DNA of 64,000 nucleotides, from contig CAZMXS010000007.1 in the NCBI GenBank assembly GCA_964570325.1, positions 1 to 64,000 on the forward strand. The letters are read 5' to 3'. Made by a program: the position numbers and the translations under genes. This document shows, in pieces, positions 7,172 through 16,514 of the stretch. The notes under the pieces are model-generated. The model made no database searches. It was not told where the DNA came from and saw nothing but the letters and a program-made list of their open reading frames with translations. Source of the stretch: CAZMXS01 sp964570325. Lineage in GTDB: Bacteria > Verrucomicrobiota > Kiritimatiellia > CAIQIC01 > CAZMXS01. The stretch's first letter is position 1. Each line of letters starts with the position of its first letter.

Positions 7172-9376
7172 ATGAGATTTCGACAATGCCTGCTGTTCGC
7201 CGCCGGTTGTCTGCTGGCCTGGTTCCCTGCCGCGTTTTCCGTGTCGGCCCAGAGCGTGGGCAGCGGGATGTCGGCCAGCCTGTTGCCGATGCCCTCCGGA
7301 AATTTGGGGTTGGGCGTGGACGTTCAGGCCGACCGGCTGGAGTATGACGCCGACCAGCACCTGTTGAAAGCGCAGGGCAATGTGGTCATTCGGCAGGGCG
7401 CGGATGTCATGCGCGCGGATTATGTGGATCTCAACACCGAGACGCAGGAAGCGCATGCGCGGGGCCATGTTCGTTTTGAGCAGGAAGGCAAGACCTGGGA
7501 GGGCGAGGCGCTTACCTATAACTTCAAGACCGAGCAGGGGGATTTCGGCGAGTTCAAGGCCCACAGCGCCCCGTATTACATCTACGCCAAGGAATCCAAG
7601 CGAATTTCGGCCGATGAGTTTTATCTGAAGGACATCACCATCACGACTTGCGAGGGCGACAGCCGCGAGTTTGAAATCCATGCGTCTGAGGCGCGGATCA
7701 TCAATGGCCGGATTTTGAAGGCGCATCACGTTGTATTTTATCTTGGCCCGGTCCCGTTTTTTTACATGCCCTACCTGCGCAAGGATCTGGGGCCCGGCCG
7801 GTTTGAGATCAACGTCGTGCCCGGCTACAGTTCCCGCATGGGCGCCTATCTGCTGGGCGCATTCAACTACGAGTGGACGCCGGAGTTGGAGTCGTCCACC
7901 CACCTGGACCTGCGGTCATCGCGCGGCGTCGGGGTGGGGCAGGACCTCTACTGGGAAGCCACCAATCAGGCCTGGATGGGCGATATCAAGACTTATTACG
8001 CCTACGATACCGACCCGTACCGCAAAGCCGATGACGAAACGATCCGGCGCAACCTGATTGACCATGACCGCTACCGCGTCCGCCTGTCGGACACGCACAA
8101 TCTCAGCGACCGCGATTACATCACGACCGAGATCAACTACCTCAGCGATCCGAACGTCATCGAGGATTTCTTCGACGAGGAGTTTCGGCTGACGGCGCAG
8201 CCCGAGAACCGCATCAACCTGACCCACCGCGGCGACCAGTACACGGCCGGCCTGCTGGTCAACCAGCGGCTGAACGATTTCTTCGAGAACGTCAACCGCA
8301 CGCCGGAGGCCTTCCTGGATCTCAACCGCCAGCAGTTGTTCGACACCCCGTTTTATTACGAGGGCCGGAACCGCGCCAGCTACCTCAAGAAAGAGTTTGA
8401 CGAGCGGTACACCAATGCCAGCTACAATGCCGTGCGGCTCGATTCGGGCCACATGTTTTATTACCCCACGCGGCAATTTGGTTTTCTCAACCTGATCCCG
8501 CGCGCGGGCTATGAGGGCACCTATTATTCCAAGACTTATGAAAACCAGGTCGCGACCAACCAGACGATCTACGTAACCAATGGCATCATCCAGACCAACT
8601 CCCAGGTGCTGAGCCGGATGGATGAAAAAGGCGCCGGCTGGCGCAATGTCGGTGAGCTCGGCGGCGAGGTTTCCTTCAAGGCATTCAAGGTGCTGACGGA
8701 AGAGCCGATCGGGCTTGATCGGGATGTTGGCTTGCGCCACATTGCCGAGCCGTTCGGCAATTACACGTTTGTACCCGAGCCCAACCTGCGCCCGGCGGAC
8801 CTGCCGCAGTTTGACGCGACCGATCAACTCGATAAACGCAACGATGTACAGTTCGGTATTCGCAACAAACTGCAGACCAAACGCTACAGCCGGGTCCACG
8901 ATTTGGTGGATACCCGGATTTACACGACTTATCTGTTTGAAAAAAATAATTATCCGAACGATTTCAAGGATATCGAGTTTGACGCGCGCCTGCGGCTGGT
9001 GGAGTGGTGTTTGCAGGATTTCTATGGCGGCATTGATCCCTATGAGGGCGAGTTCTCCTATTTTAATACGCAATGGGCCTTCATCAGCCGGCAGGACAGC
9101 CGTCTGTCGGTTGAATACCGCTACCGCCGGGACATCCAGCAGAACCTGCTCGGCTCCGAGTTGAGCCTGTTCCCGAACCAGAAATGGTCGTTTAAGCTAT
9201 ACGGCCGCTATGACATCGAGGGCAAGGAGATGCAGGAATACTCGGGCCTGGTGGAGCACAAAATGGATTGCATCGGCGTTGGTGTCGGCGTGCGCGTCAT
9301 AGACAATGAACCGCAAGCCTGGCTGCAAATCTGGATTCTCGCCTTGCCGCAGTCTTCGATCGCCCTCGGCCGTTAA
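7172..9376 (+). CDS. lptD: LPS-assembly outer-membrane protein LptD (OstA)
   Basis: A 734-residue exported protein. The signal peptide starts MRFRQCLLFAAGCLLAWFPA and ends near SVSAQS. An OstA/LptA-like beta-jellyroll follows (VQADRLEYDADQHLLKAQGNVVIRQG, shown in part: LEYDADQHLLKAQGNV), then a long Tyr/Asn/Arg-rich beta-barrel region (PFFYMPYLRKDLGPGRFE and alternating strands to the end). LptD with LptE inserts lipopolysaccharide into the outer leaflet, so its presence implies an LPS-bearing outer membrane. ATG 7172 has an AAGGAG ribosome site about 12 bp upstream and begins the signal peptide, unlike an earlier in-frame start at 7133. The epimerase gene follows 16 bp later. Confidence 0.9.
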   Translation: MRFRQCLLFAAGCLLAWFPAAFSVSAQSVGSGMSASLLPMPSGNLGLGVDVQADRLEYDADQHLLKAQGNVVIRQGADVMRADYVDLNTETQEAHARGHVRFEQEGKTWEGEALTYNFKTEQGDFGEFKAHSAPYYIYAKESKRISADEFYLKDITITTCEGDSREFEIHASEARIINGRILKAHHVVFYLGPVPFFYMPYLRKDLGPGRFEINVVPGYSSRMGAYLLGAFNYEWTPELESSTHLDLRSSRGVGVGQDLYWEATNQAWMGDIKTYYAYDTDPYRKADDETIRRNLIDHDRYRVRLSDTHNLSDRDYITTEINYLSDPNVIEDFFDEEFRLTAQPENRINLTHRGDQYTAGLLVNQRLNDFFENVNRTPEAFLDLNRQQLFDTPFYYEGRNRASYLKKEFDERYTNASYNAVRLDSGHMFYYPTRQFGFLNLIPRAGYEGTYYSKTYENQVATNQTIYVTNGIIQTNSQVLSRMDEKGAGWRNVGELGGEVSFKAFKVLTEEPIGLDRDVGLRHIAEPFGNYTFVPEPNLRPADLPQFDATDQLDKRNDVQFGIRNKLQTKRYSRVHDLVDTRIYTTYLFEKNNYPNDFKDIEFDARLRLVEWCLQDFYGGIDPYEGEFSYFNTQWAFISRQDSRLSVEYRYRRDIQQNLLGSELSLFPNQKWSFKLYGRYDIEGKEMQEYSGLVEHKMDCIGVGVGVRVIDNEPQAWLQIWILALPQSSIALGR

Positions 9377-9392
9377 ATCGGAGCGCCACGAC

Positions 9393-10337
9393 ATGAACGC
9401 GGAATTTCTGGTCACCGGCGGCGCGGGGTTCATCGGATCCAACATCGTGCGGACGCTGTTGGGCTCGGGTCGGACGGTGCGCGTGCTCGACAATTTCTCG
9501 ACAGGTCGGCGCGAGAACCTGGAGGGGCTGCAACCCGACCTGGAGTGCATCACGGGCGACATCCGGGATGGCGCCGCAGTCAAGCGCGCGACGGTGGGGG
9601 TGCGGTATGTCCTGCACCTGGCGGCGGTGCCGTCCGTAAGCCGCTCGATTGACGATCCCGTCACGACCAACGATGTCAACATCGCCGGCACACTCAATGT
9701 GCTGATTCAGGCGCGCGACTGCGGGGTGGAACGGGTGGTGTTTTCCTCCTCCTCGTCGGTGTATGGCGACACGCCGGTACTGCCGAAGGTGGAGACCATG
9801 CCGCCGTCGCCGCGCTCGCCGTACGCGCTTTCCAAACTCGCCGGCGAGCATTATGCCCGCTTGTTCTTCGAACTCTACGGCCTGAAGACTTTTTCCCTGC
9901 GCTATTTCAACGTCTATGGGCCGCGCCAGAATCCGCGCTCGCAGTACGCGGCGGTTATCCCGTTGTTCATCACCGCGATCGCGGCGGGCCGGCGTCCGGT
10001 GATCTATGGCGACGGCGAGCAGACGCGGGATTTCACCTTTGTCGAGGATGTGGTTGCGGCCAACCTAGCCTGTTGTGGCGCGCCGGAATCGGTTGCCGGC
10101 GGCGTGTATAACATCGGGAACGGCGACCGGTGCACAATCAACGCGCTGGCCGCGAAAATCGGCGAGCTTTGCGGCCGGCCGGCGGCACCCGAACACCAGC
10201 CGGCGCGGCCCGGCGATGTGCGCGATTCGCAGGCCGATGCCCGGCTGGCGCGGGAAAAATTGGGTTGGCAGCCGCGCACCGCGTTTACGGAGGGTTTGCG
10301 TCGGACGATTGAATGGTTTACCGGCGGAGGCGGTTGA
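9393..10337 (+). CDS. NAD-dependent nucleotide-sugar epimerase/dehydratase (extended SDR)
   Basis: A 314-residue extended short-chain dehydrogenase with the NAD motif TGGAGFIGSN at the N-terminus and active-site Y-x-x-x-K in SPYALSKLAGEHYA, preceded by the catalytic Ser in FSSSSSVYGD. Downstream landmarks LRYFNVYGPRQNP and RDFTFVEDVV match UDP-glucose/GlcNAc 4-epimerase-type enzymes (GalE/WbpP group); the exact sugar cannot be assigned. ATG 9393 starts directly before the NAD motif. The IMPase-like gene starts 1 bp after its stop, and lptD is just upstream, so a role in envelope polysaccharide synthesis is reasonable. Confidence 0.88.
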   Translation: MNAEFLVTGGAGFIGSNIVRTLLGSGRTVRVLDNFSTGRRENLEGLQPDLECITGDIRDGAAVKRATVGVRYVLHLAAVPSVSRSIDDPVTTNDVNIAGTLNVLIQARDCGVERVVFSSSSSVYGDTPVLPKVETMPPSPRSPYALSKLAGEHYARLFFELYGLKTFSLRYFNVYGPRQNPRSQYAAVIPLFITAIAAGRRPVIYGDGEQTRDFTFVEDVVAANLACCGAPESVAGGVYNIGNGDRCTINALAAKIGELCGRPAAPEHQPARPGDVRDSQADARLAREKLGWQPRTAFTEGLRRTIEWFTGGGG

Positions 10338-10338
10338 G

Positions 10339-11136
10339 ATGGGCGCGGATGTGCAATTCGACGACTTGTTGGAAGGCGCGGTGGCCGCGGCGCGGGCCGC
10401 CGGCAACCACGCGTTGAAAAATCGGGCGCGGCGGACCGAGGTGGCGGCGCGGTTTACCCACGACGTCAAGTTGCAACTGGACGGCGAGTGCCAGCAGAAG
10501 GCGGAGGAGGCCATCCGGGCGCGTTTCCCCGACCATCGAATCCTCGGGGAGGAAAGCGCGGCGCAACCGGCGGAGGGCGCGGCGCCACTCTGGGTTATTG
10601 ACCCGATAGACGGTTCGGTCAACTTCATGCACAAGCTGCCCTTGTGGTGTTCATCCGTGGCGGTGATGTGCGAGGATATGATCGTGGCCGGCGCGGTGTA
10701 TTTGCCCGAACAAAAGGAGTTGTACACGGCCACCCTCGAGCGGCCGGCGGAATGCAACGGCAAGGCCATCCGGGTGGCGGAGACCGCCACGCTGGCGGAG
10801 TCGCTGGTGCTGACCGGAATCAGCAAAAACTACGAGTCCGATCCGCTGGCGTTAGAATTATTGAAGACGCTGTCGCGCAAGTCTCAAAAGGTGCGTTTGA
10901 TGGGCGCCGCTGCCGTGGATATTTGCCGTGTGGCGGCCGGCCAGGCGGACGGCTATGTCGAATCCGGCATCTATATCTGGGATGTCGCCGCGGCCGGTTT
11001 GGTAGTCGAACAAGCCGGCGGCCGCGTGGAGGCTTTAGAACGCGCCCCGGGCTGGAAGTTCAAGTATTTCATGGCTACCAATGGCCGGATTCACGACGAA
11101 ATGAAGCAGGTCGTGCAGGCGGCGCGCAGCGGGTGA
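10339..11136 (+). CDS. Inositol-monophosphatase-family phosphatase
   Basis: A 265-residue Mg-dependent phosphatase of the IMPase/SuhB/CysQ superfamily. Metal-binding motifs are present in order: ILGEESAA (first Glu pair), WVIDPIDGSVNF (DPIDG-S/T core) and, near the C-terminus, GIYIWDVAAAGLVVEQAGG. Substrates in the family include inositol phosphates, 3'-phosphoadenosine 5'-phosphate and fructose bisphosphate; sequence alone does not choose. It starts 1 bp after the epimerase stop, implying one transcript. A 152-bp gap with nothing recognisable separates its end from the convergent pseudopilin gene. Confidence 0.9.
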   Translation: MGADVQFDDLLEGAVAAARAAGNHALKNRARRTEVAARFTHDVKLQLDGECQQKAEEAIRARFPDHRILGEESAAQPAEGAAPLWVIDPIDGSVNFMHKLPLWCSSVAVMCEDMIVAGAVYLPEQKELYTATLERPAECNGKAIRVAETATLAESLVLTGISKNYESDPLALELLKTLSRKSQKVRLMGAAAVDICRVAAGQADGYVESGIYIWDVAAAGLVVEQAGGRVEALERAPGWKFKYFMATNGRIHDEMKQVVQAARSG

Positions 11137-11288
11137 TTCCGTTGCGCCGCTCTGGTTCACCGGGGCGGCTGCAATCCAGGCGGGACTCATCGGCGCAATC
11201 AAACGGCTACATGCCGGCGGCTTTAACGATAGTCGTAGACCGTGGCGCGTCACAGACTCATGCTTGCCGGACTGTACCGCCGTGGTCC

Positions 11289-11648
11289 TTACCGCGTGCC
11301 AGCCGGTTCAGGCAGGCGCAGACAGACGGAAATGACCTGCGATGGCCGCGCGGCCGGCGCGAGGACGTACACCCGCCAGGCCGGACTGTCTGGCTCCCGG
11401 CGGTTTGGCGCGACAATCGTGGCGGCAACCCCCCAGGTGGCGCCGGAAACTTCGCAGGCATTGCTGACGATTGTGCCCAGGTAGAATTCGGATGCGATGG
11501 TCTGGCTGAAGAACGCGCCCGCGCGCGCCCAATCCGCTGTCATTTCCGCCCGCAGCGAATGAATCACGGCCGAACCCGCCGCCAGCGCGAGAATGCCTGC
11601 GACGAGCAGGGCCACGAGGGTCTCCAGGAAAGTGAAGCCGTCATTCAT
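11289..11648 (-). CDS. Type IV pilin-like minor pseudopilin (GspI-like)
   Basis: A 119-residue protein beginning MNDGFTFLETLVALLVAGIL: a prepilin-peptidase site (G before F, Glu at mature position 5) followed directly by the hydrophobic N-terminal helix. The short soluble part contains a single Cys pair at most. Size and leader suit a minor pseudopilin such as GspI or GspH of a type II secretion system, exported to the inner membrane and processed. It is the last gene of the minus-strand run, its start overlapping the gspG end by 8 bp. Assignment to a specific subunit is tentative. Confidence 0.72.
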   Translation of the reverse strand: MNDGFTFLETLVALLVAGILALAAGSAVIHSLRAEMTADWARAGAFFSQTIASEFYLGTIVSNACEVSGATWGVAATIVAPNRREPDSPAWRVYVLAPAARPSQVISVCLRLPEPAGTR

Positions 11649-12141
11649 TTGAATCGAGGTGTGCGCTGGTGATGTCACCCGCCTCGGCCGTGCCGCCGGG
11701 TTCGCCGTCGGCGCCGTAGCTGATGATTTCAAAGGTTTCCCCGTTCCGCCCCGGTTGGAGATAGATGTATTCGTTACCCCATGGATCCCGGGGCAGAGAC
11801 CGGTTTTCCAGGTAGCCCTCGACCGGATAGCGCGGTGGAATCGGCTCAATGGTGGGTTTCTTGACCAGCGCCTCCAATCCTTGGGCCTGGGTGGGCAGCC
11901 GACCCTGCTCGGTGCGATAGACATGCAGCGCGGTTTGGAGTTGCTTGATCTGCATTTTAGCGGCGGCCACGCGCGCCTCGCCCGGCTTCCGCATCAGGTT
12001 GAGGCTGACGATGCTGGCGAGCACCGTGATGATCAGAATGACAACCAGGATTTCAATCAGCGTGAACCCGGCGTGCCGGGAAACGACAAGCCAAGAGCAT
12101 GGCACGCTGGGCGCAGGTGACGGTGGGTTTGCGATTGGCAT
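11641..12141 (-). CDS. gspG: Type II secretion major pseudopilin GspG
   Basis: A 166-residue protein with a 26-residue leader, then the cleavage site and helix G-FTLIEILVVILIITVLAS. The soluble domain has the GspG hallmarks TALHVYRTEQGRLPTQAQGL, then RDPWGNEYIY and the calcium-loop ending YGADGEPGGTAEAGDI. GspG polymerises into the pseudopilus that drives secretion across the outer membrane. The leader is longer than usual (Pro-rich before the charged Arg-His), so a later start is possible, but no closer ATG is in frame. It lies 4 bp after polB. None of the GspD-F core genes are in the window. Confidence 0.9.
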   Translation of the reverse strand: MPIANPPSPAPSVPCSWLVVSRHAGFTLIEILVVILIITVLASIVSLNLMRKPGEARVAAAKMQIKQLQTALHVYRTEQGRLPTQAQGLEALVKKPTIEPIPPRYPVEGYLENRSLPRDPWGNEYIYLQPGRNGETFEIISYGADGEPGGTAEAGDITSAHLDSNE

Positions 12142-12145
12142 GGAT

Positions 12146-14419
12146 TCAACCTCCCAGGTCCAGTTCCGGTTGCGCCGGATCGGACCCGCTTTCCGCGAAT
12201 TTTTCCAGCAGGGCGTCGAGCTTGGCCAGGTAATAGGGGACGTTCTCGTCGCGCCGTTCCGGGTTCCACTCGGAAACCAGCCGGGCTGCGGTATGGACCG
12301 GCACGCTTTTCCTATCACCGGTCACATAATACGCGATCTGGTCGCCCGCCCGATAATCGCGCCCCGACTTCAACGCGAGTTCGTATGCCGCGTTGCGCGC
12401 GCGGCCGCCGGCGCCCTGTTTGGCCTGGTAGGTGGCCGGGGAATCTTGGAGTGTTTCCGTCTTCGCCAGCCGCGCAATCGGCCATTCCCGGTTGCGGATT
12501 CCCGCGCGGTAGCGTTCGGCGAGCGCCGGGATTTCATTTTCGCGGCCCGAAAGTTTCAGGCGCAGCCATTCCTCCATGAAGTCCCGCTGGAAGGGCTCGA
12601 GCCCGCGTGACTTGAGCGCGGCGCCCTTGATGATGATGCCGCCGTTGGCTTCCAGCAACGCGTAGTTCTTCATCTTGTAGCTGAACATGGCCGGGTATTC
12701 GCCGTCGAACTCAACCTCGATGCCGGCCGGCAGGGCGGCCTGGAATGCGCGCCGGAACTGGTCCCGCGCCCGGTCGTCGGCGAATTCGGGCGGGACGAAA
12801 TAGATGCCGTCGGTGTCAATCTCGACCGGTTGGCCGCCATGCGCGCGGAGCCAGTCTATCATTTGTTGGAGCAAGGCCCGGCCCTCGGCGGTGATCTGTT
12901 CGGCGGCCGCGAAGTCGCTGAAGCGGGCCTGCGCGAACCCCAGGTAGCCATAGAAGGAATTGATCAGAATCTTGAAGGTGCTCTGCTGCGCTTCCAGGTT
13001 ATGCCGCTCCTCGGCCGAGCGGGCGGTTTGCATCCGGCGCTTGGTTTCCAGCCGCAGGTCGCGCAGGTAGGCCAGCAGTTTCAGGAACACGCCCAGGTCG
13101 TCCGATTTCGGTCCGCGCCGGTCTTTGAGGATGATTGAGGGGTATAGCGAACGGACGTCGCAGTGATGCACCTGGCGGATGACCCCGGTGCGGAAGATGT
13201 CCGTGTAGCCGCCCGCGAACTCACGTGGCGCGTCCGGCTGTGGAATGGCCTGCCCCTGGCGCAGGTATTCCCGCAGCAGCAGTGCGTCAATCTTGGCGCC
13301 GCTACCGCGCACGCAGATGTTCTGGTAGGCGAACGGTAGAATCTGCGCCTGCGTGAAGTAGCTGGGCGAGAGCAGGTCGCTGATCGCGCGCGTTTCGAGA
13401 ATATCGTCGCGGGCGTACTGCATGACCTGCTCCGGCGCCCGGTCGAAGGTCCGCGCGATCTCGCGCCCCTCCAGGTAGGTGCGATCCGGCGCCGCCACGC
13501 CGAAATGGACGGCGATATCCTTCAGGCCGAAACTTTCGAGCGAACGATGGCTCACATCATAGGCCTGGGCCAGGAAGAAGGTGTCAACCACATGCCGCCC
13601 GTAAATCTCGCAGCGCGGGTAGGTGATGGTCCGTTCGGCGACGCTGAAGCGGCTGGGCCGCGTCTCCGGCGGCCGGCCATCGCGGCCCAGGCTTAACGTG
13701 ACCCCATGGCGGCGCGCGCGGGCGATGATATAGGGCAGGTCGAATTTGAACAGGTTGTGGCCCTCGATGACGTCGGGATCGCGCTCGCGCACGAGCGCCA
13801 CGAACTGTTCCAGCAAAGCCGGTTCCGCGAGCCGGGCTCCGGACAGCACCTCGGTCCATCCGGATTGGTCGGCCAGTGCGATCGCGATGATGCGGTCACT
13901 GACCCGCTCCGGGTTGGAGAAATCGTATTCGCCGGTGGAATAGGTCTCGATGTCGAGCTGCAACCGTCGCAAGTCGCCGAAACGCATATCCTTGAACAAT
14001 GTGTGGCCGGTCCGCATCAGATGCTGTTGGACCGGGTCATTGATCAGAAAAAAAGGGGCGGCGGGGTCGGACGGGTTATAGCCGGTTTTTTTCTTGAGCC
14101 AGGCGACCAGCTTGTCGAGCGTTTTCCAGTTGGGACAGGTGACGAGCGTTTTTAACCAGCCGGCGCCGGTCAGCGGCTGCAGTTCGAGCGCGCCGGGGAA
14201 ACCGGCCGGCAAGTCGGCGCCCGTGACCCAGAGGAATGGCTTGAATGGTTCGCATTGCGCGCGGATGCGGCCGCCTTCCCTAAAAAACAAGGTCATCTCC
14301 GCCGGATTCGCGTCGTCCGCCGGCGGCTCGACGGCCACCAGGCCAGGCGCGCGATTCGCTCCGAAGATCAGTGTATCCGATGCCCTCGTATCTTTTTTGC
14401 CGGTCGTCATGCGGTTCAT
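12146..14419 (-). CDS. Family B DNA polymerase
   Basis: A 757-residue polymerase with an N-terminal 3'-5' exonuclease: Exo I LQLDIETY near residue 153, Exo II EGHNLFKFDLPYI, Exo III YARDDILETRAI. Polymerase motif A is DVRSLYPSI (about 418), motif B KILINSFYGYLGF (about 481), motif C IDTDGIYF (about 534). Both catalytic aspartates of motif C are kept but the canonical DTDS is DTDG. It is a bacterial PolB, expected to act in repair or translesion/restart synthesis, not the main replicase. Either of two ATGs (14419, 14407) could serve as start. It sits between cobB and gspG on the same strand with no obvious functional link. Confidence 0.93.
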   Translation of the reverse strand: MNRMTTGKKDTRASDTLIFGANRAPGLVAVEPPADDANPAEMTLFFREGGRIRAQCEPFKPFLWVTGADLPAGFPGALELQPLTGAGWLKTLVTCPNWKTLDKLVAWLKKKTGYNPSDPAAPFFLINDPVQQHLMRTGHTLFKDMRFGDLRRLQLDIETYSTGEYDFSNPERVSDRIIAIALADQSGWTEVLSGARLAEPALLEQFVALVRERDPDVIEGHNLFKFDLPYIIARARRHGVTLSLGRDGRPPETRPSRFSVAERTITYPRCEIYGRHVVDTFFLAQAYDVSHRSLESFGLKDIAVHFGVAAPDRTYLEGREIARTFDRAPEQVMQYARDDILETRAISDLLSPSYFTQAQILPFAYQNICVRGSGAKIDALLLREYLRQGQAIPQPDAPREFAGGYTDIFRTGVIRQVHHCDVRSLYPSIILKDRRGPKSDDLGVFLKLLAYLRDLRLETKRRMQTARSAEERHNLEAQQSTFKILINSFYGYLGFAQARFSDFAAAEQITAEGRALLQQMIDWLRAHGGQPVEIDTDGIYFVPPEFADDRARDQFRRAFQAALPAGIEVEFDGEYPAMFSYKMKNYALLEANGGIIIKGAALKSRGLEPFQRDFMEEWLRLKLSGRENEIPALAERYRAGIRNREWPIARLAKTETLQDSPATYQAKQGAGGRARNAAYELALKSGRDYRAGDQIAYYVTGDRKSVPVHTAARLVSEWNPERRDENVPYYLAKLDALLEKFAESGSDPAQPELDLGG

Positions 14420-14463
14420 ATAGTAGTGGGCGAGGCGGCTGGAGCCAAGGCCGGATGCGACGG

Positions 14464-15201
14464 TCAGACCAGTTTGTCCACGGCGGCCAGCACGTGGGCC
14501 AGGCGGTCGTGGATGACGATATCAGCGGCGGCATCGAGGTGCGTGGGGTCGCGGTTGACGATGACCAGATGCGCCGTTGGCGCGCGCTGGTCGGGTAGGG
14601 CGGCGGCCGGATAGACGACCAGGCTGGTGCCCAGCACGAGGACCAGATCGGCAGCGGCCATGGCTGCCGCGGCGGCATCCCAGGCGGCGGTCGGCAGCAG
14701 CTCGCCGAAGAATGTGATGTCGGGCTTGAATACGCCGCCGCACTCGCAGCGGATGACCGGCTCCGTTGCCAGGCGCGGTTCCAGCGCGCGGGTCGCGCAC
14801 CCGCGGCCGCACTGGCGGCAGGTGCTGGTCAACAGCGTGCCATGAACCGGATAGACGCGCGTCGAGCCGGCCCGCTGATGCAGGTCGTCTATGTTTTGCG
14901 TCGCGATCTGCACTTGTCGCCCTGCTTTTTCCCAGCTTGCCAGGACACAGTGAGCCGCGTTGGGCTGGCTGCGCCGCAGCAACGGATAGAACTCGCGCGC
15001 AAAGTCATAGAAGTATTCCGGGTGGTGATCGAATTCGGCGATCTCGAAGACATTCGCCCGCTCCGGCCTGGCGTACAAACCGTTGGCCGAGCGAAAATCG
15101 GGGATCCCCGACTCGGTCGAAATACCGGCGCCGGTCAGGACAGCGATGGATTGGGATTGCCTGACCAGGTCCGCGAACAGTTTGAGCGGCTCCTGGCGCA
15201 T
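14464..15201 (-). CDS. cobB: Sirtuin NAD-dependent protein deacylase
   Basis: A 245-residue class III (SIR2) deacylase removing acyl groups from lysine using NAD. Motifs in order: VLTGAGISTESGIPDFRS, the NAD/ribose motif TQNIDDLHQRAG, the catalytic His in YPVHGTL, a zinc site of two pairs (CRQCGRGC region and CECGG), and LVLGTSLVVYP. Length matches short bacterial CobB. It lies 15 bp downstream of the LapA-like gene and 44 bp upstream of polB, inside the alr-to-gspG run. It is likely a general metabolic regulator. Confidence 0.95.
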   Translation of the reverse strand: MRQEPLKLFADLVRQSQSIAVLTGAGISTESGIPDFRSANGLYARPERANVFEIAEFDHHPEYFYDFAREFYPLLRRSQPNAAHCVLASWEKAGRQVQIATQNIDDLHQRAGSTRVYPVHGTLLTSTCRQCGRGCATRALEPRLATEPVIRCECGGVFKPDITFFGELLPTAAWDAAAAAMAAADLVLVLGTSLVVYPAAALPDQRAPTAHLVIVNRDPTHLDAAADIVIHDRLAHVLAAVDKLV

Positions 15202-15216
15202 GGCCGCGGCGCTAGT

Positions 15217-15393
15217 TCATTTTAATAAAATGCCGACAATCACGCCGATGGCGGTAAACGCCAGGATGGCGAAGGATTGGATGGTGTGAATCGTGAAACC
15301 CAACACGTTGATGCTGACCGAACTGCGATTCATAATCATCACGATGATGGCGATCGCAATTAACGCCAGCGCTACCCATTTGCTCTTGTTCAT
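15217..15393 (-). CDS. Small LapA/DUF1049-like membrane protein
   Basis: A 58-residue protein with two hydrophobic helices (KWVALALIAIAIIVMIM and SFAILAFTAIGVIVGILL) joined by a short loop NRSSVSINVLGFTI. This hairpin, with the Asn-x-x-x-V-x-x-N-x-L-G/W linker, resembles the LapA (DUF1049) membrane domain linked to LPS assembly in enterobacteria. The cytoplasmic coiled coil of full LapA is missing. A GAGG ribosome site precedes the ATG by about 8 bp, and the ATG overlaps the alr stop (ATGA), so it is coupled to alr. Confidence 0.7.
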   Translation of the reverse strand: MNKSKWVALALIAIAIIVMIMNRSSVSINVLGFTIHTIQSFAILAFTAIGVIVGILLK

Positions 15394-16514
15394 GAAGATC
15401 CTCTTTTGCTTTTTCGATATATCCGCTCGGCAAGCGGATTGATGCCGGTCAGGATTTCGTATGAAATAGTCCCGGTTTGCAAGGCCAATTCGTCGGCCCA
15501 GATGCTTTCGCGTCCCTGCCGCCCCAGCAGCACAACCTCGTCGCCCGGCCGCACCGAAAGGCGCCTTCCAACATCCACCGTGATCCAGTTCATGCTGATA
15601 CGGCCCAAAATGGGACAGCGGCGGCCGCGGATCAAGACAGCGCCCCGGTTGCTGAGCAGCCGGGGATAACCGTCCGCGTAGCCGGCGCTGATGGTGGCCA
15701 CGCGCGTGGCCCGGCGGATCACGTGTGTGCTGCCATAACCGTGGGTGGCGCCGGCCGGCGCCCGCTTGACCTGAATCACCCGCGTTTTCCATTGCAGGAT
15801 CGGCTCGGTCTGAATGCGCGCGCGCGGCCCGGCCTCATACCCGTAAAGCACGATGCCCGGCCGGACCGCGTCGCAATCCCAGGCGCGACTGTGCAGAAAT
15901 GGCGTGCTGCTGGAGATGTGCCGGAATAGGGGCCGCCCGCAGGCACGGGCCAGACGTCCGGCGATGTCCGTGAACCGCTCGATTTGCCCGGCTGCAAGGT
16001 GCGGCCGGCGGGCATCCACGGTTGCAAAATGCGTGCATACGCCGGTGATCGAGAGCCCGGGCAAGCGCGCCAGCGCAAGCCAGCGGCGCTCCGTTTCGTA
16101 CCAAGGGATGCCCAGCCGGCCCATGCCGGTGTCTATCTTCAGGTGCGCCGACAGGCAATGGCTGCCGGCGGCCGCCGCGCGTGCCAGGCGCCGGCCGTGG
16201 TCGGCATCCACGATCACGGGCGTGATCCGGCGTTGGAGCAAATGCGGGACATCCTGCGGGCCGGCCACGCCCAGCAGTAGGATGTTCACATCCGGCAATC
16301 GTTCACGCAAGGCCAGCGCTTCCTGGATATACGCGACGGCCAGCCAGCGCACGCCCTGGCGAACAGCGAACTCCGCCACGGGCAGCATGCCGTGTCCGTA
16401 AGCGTTGGATTTGACGACGAAAATGATCTCCGTAGGCGCGCACAGGGCCGCGCGCAGGCGGCGGATATTCCGTCCCAGCGCATCAAGATCAATTTCGACC
16501 CAGGCTCCATGCAT
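15390..16514 (-). CDS. alr: Alanine racemase
   Basis: A 374-residue PLP enzyme making D-alanine for peptidoglycan. The PLP lysine is K35 in VVKSNAYGHG; the second catalytic base is Y260 in THGYGSTHV; LKIDTGMGRLG and RPGIVLYG are further family landmarks. ATG 16514 places K35 in the normal position. The open frame extends upstream, but that portion is not conserved-looking and is replaced by the intergenic region. First gene of the minus-strand run alr > LapA-like > cobB > polB > gspG. It is divergent from the secreted protease gene across 384 bp. Confidence 0.94.
   Translation of the reverse strand: MHGAWVEIDLDALGRNIRRLRAALCAPTEIIFVVKSNAYGHGMLPVAEFAVRQGVRWLAVAYIQEALALRERLPDVNILLLGVAGPQDVPHLLQRRITPVIVDADHGRRLARAAAAGSHCLSAHLKIDTGMGRLGIPWYETERRWLALARLPGLSITGVCTHFATVDARRPHLAAGQIERFTDIAGRLARACGRPLFRHISSSTPFLHSRAWDCDAVRPGIVLYGYEAGPRARIQTEPILQWKTRVIQVKRAPAGATHGYGSTHVIRRATRVATISAGYADGYPRLLSNRGAVLIRGRRCPILGRISMNWITVDVGRRLSVRPGDEVVLLGRQGRESIWADELALQTGTISYEILTGINPLAERIYRKSKRGSS

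Noticed and set aside
7040..7903. Upstream extension of rmuC
   Set aside because: The frame stays open but runs antisense to lptD; the rmuC ATG at 7039 begins the expected N-terminal membrane helix.
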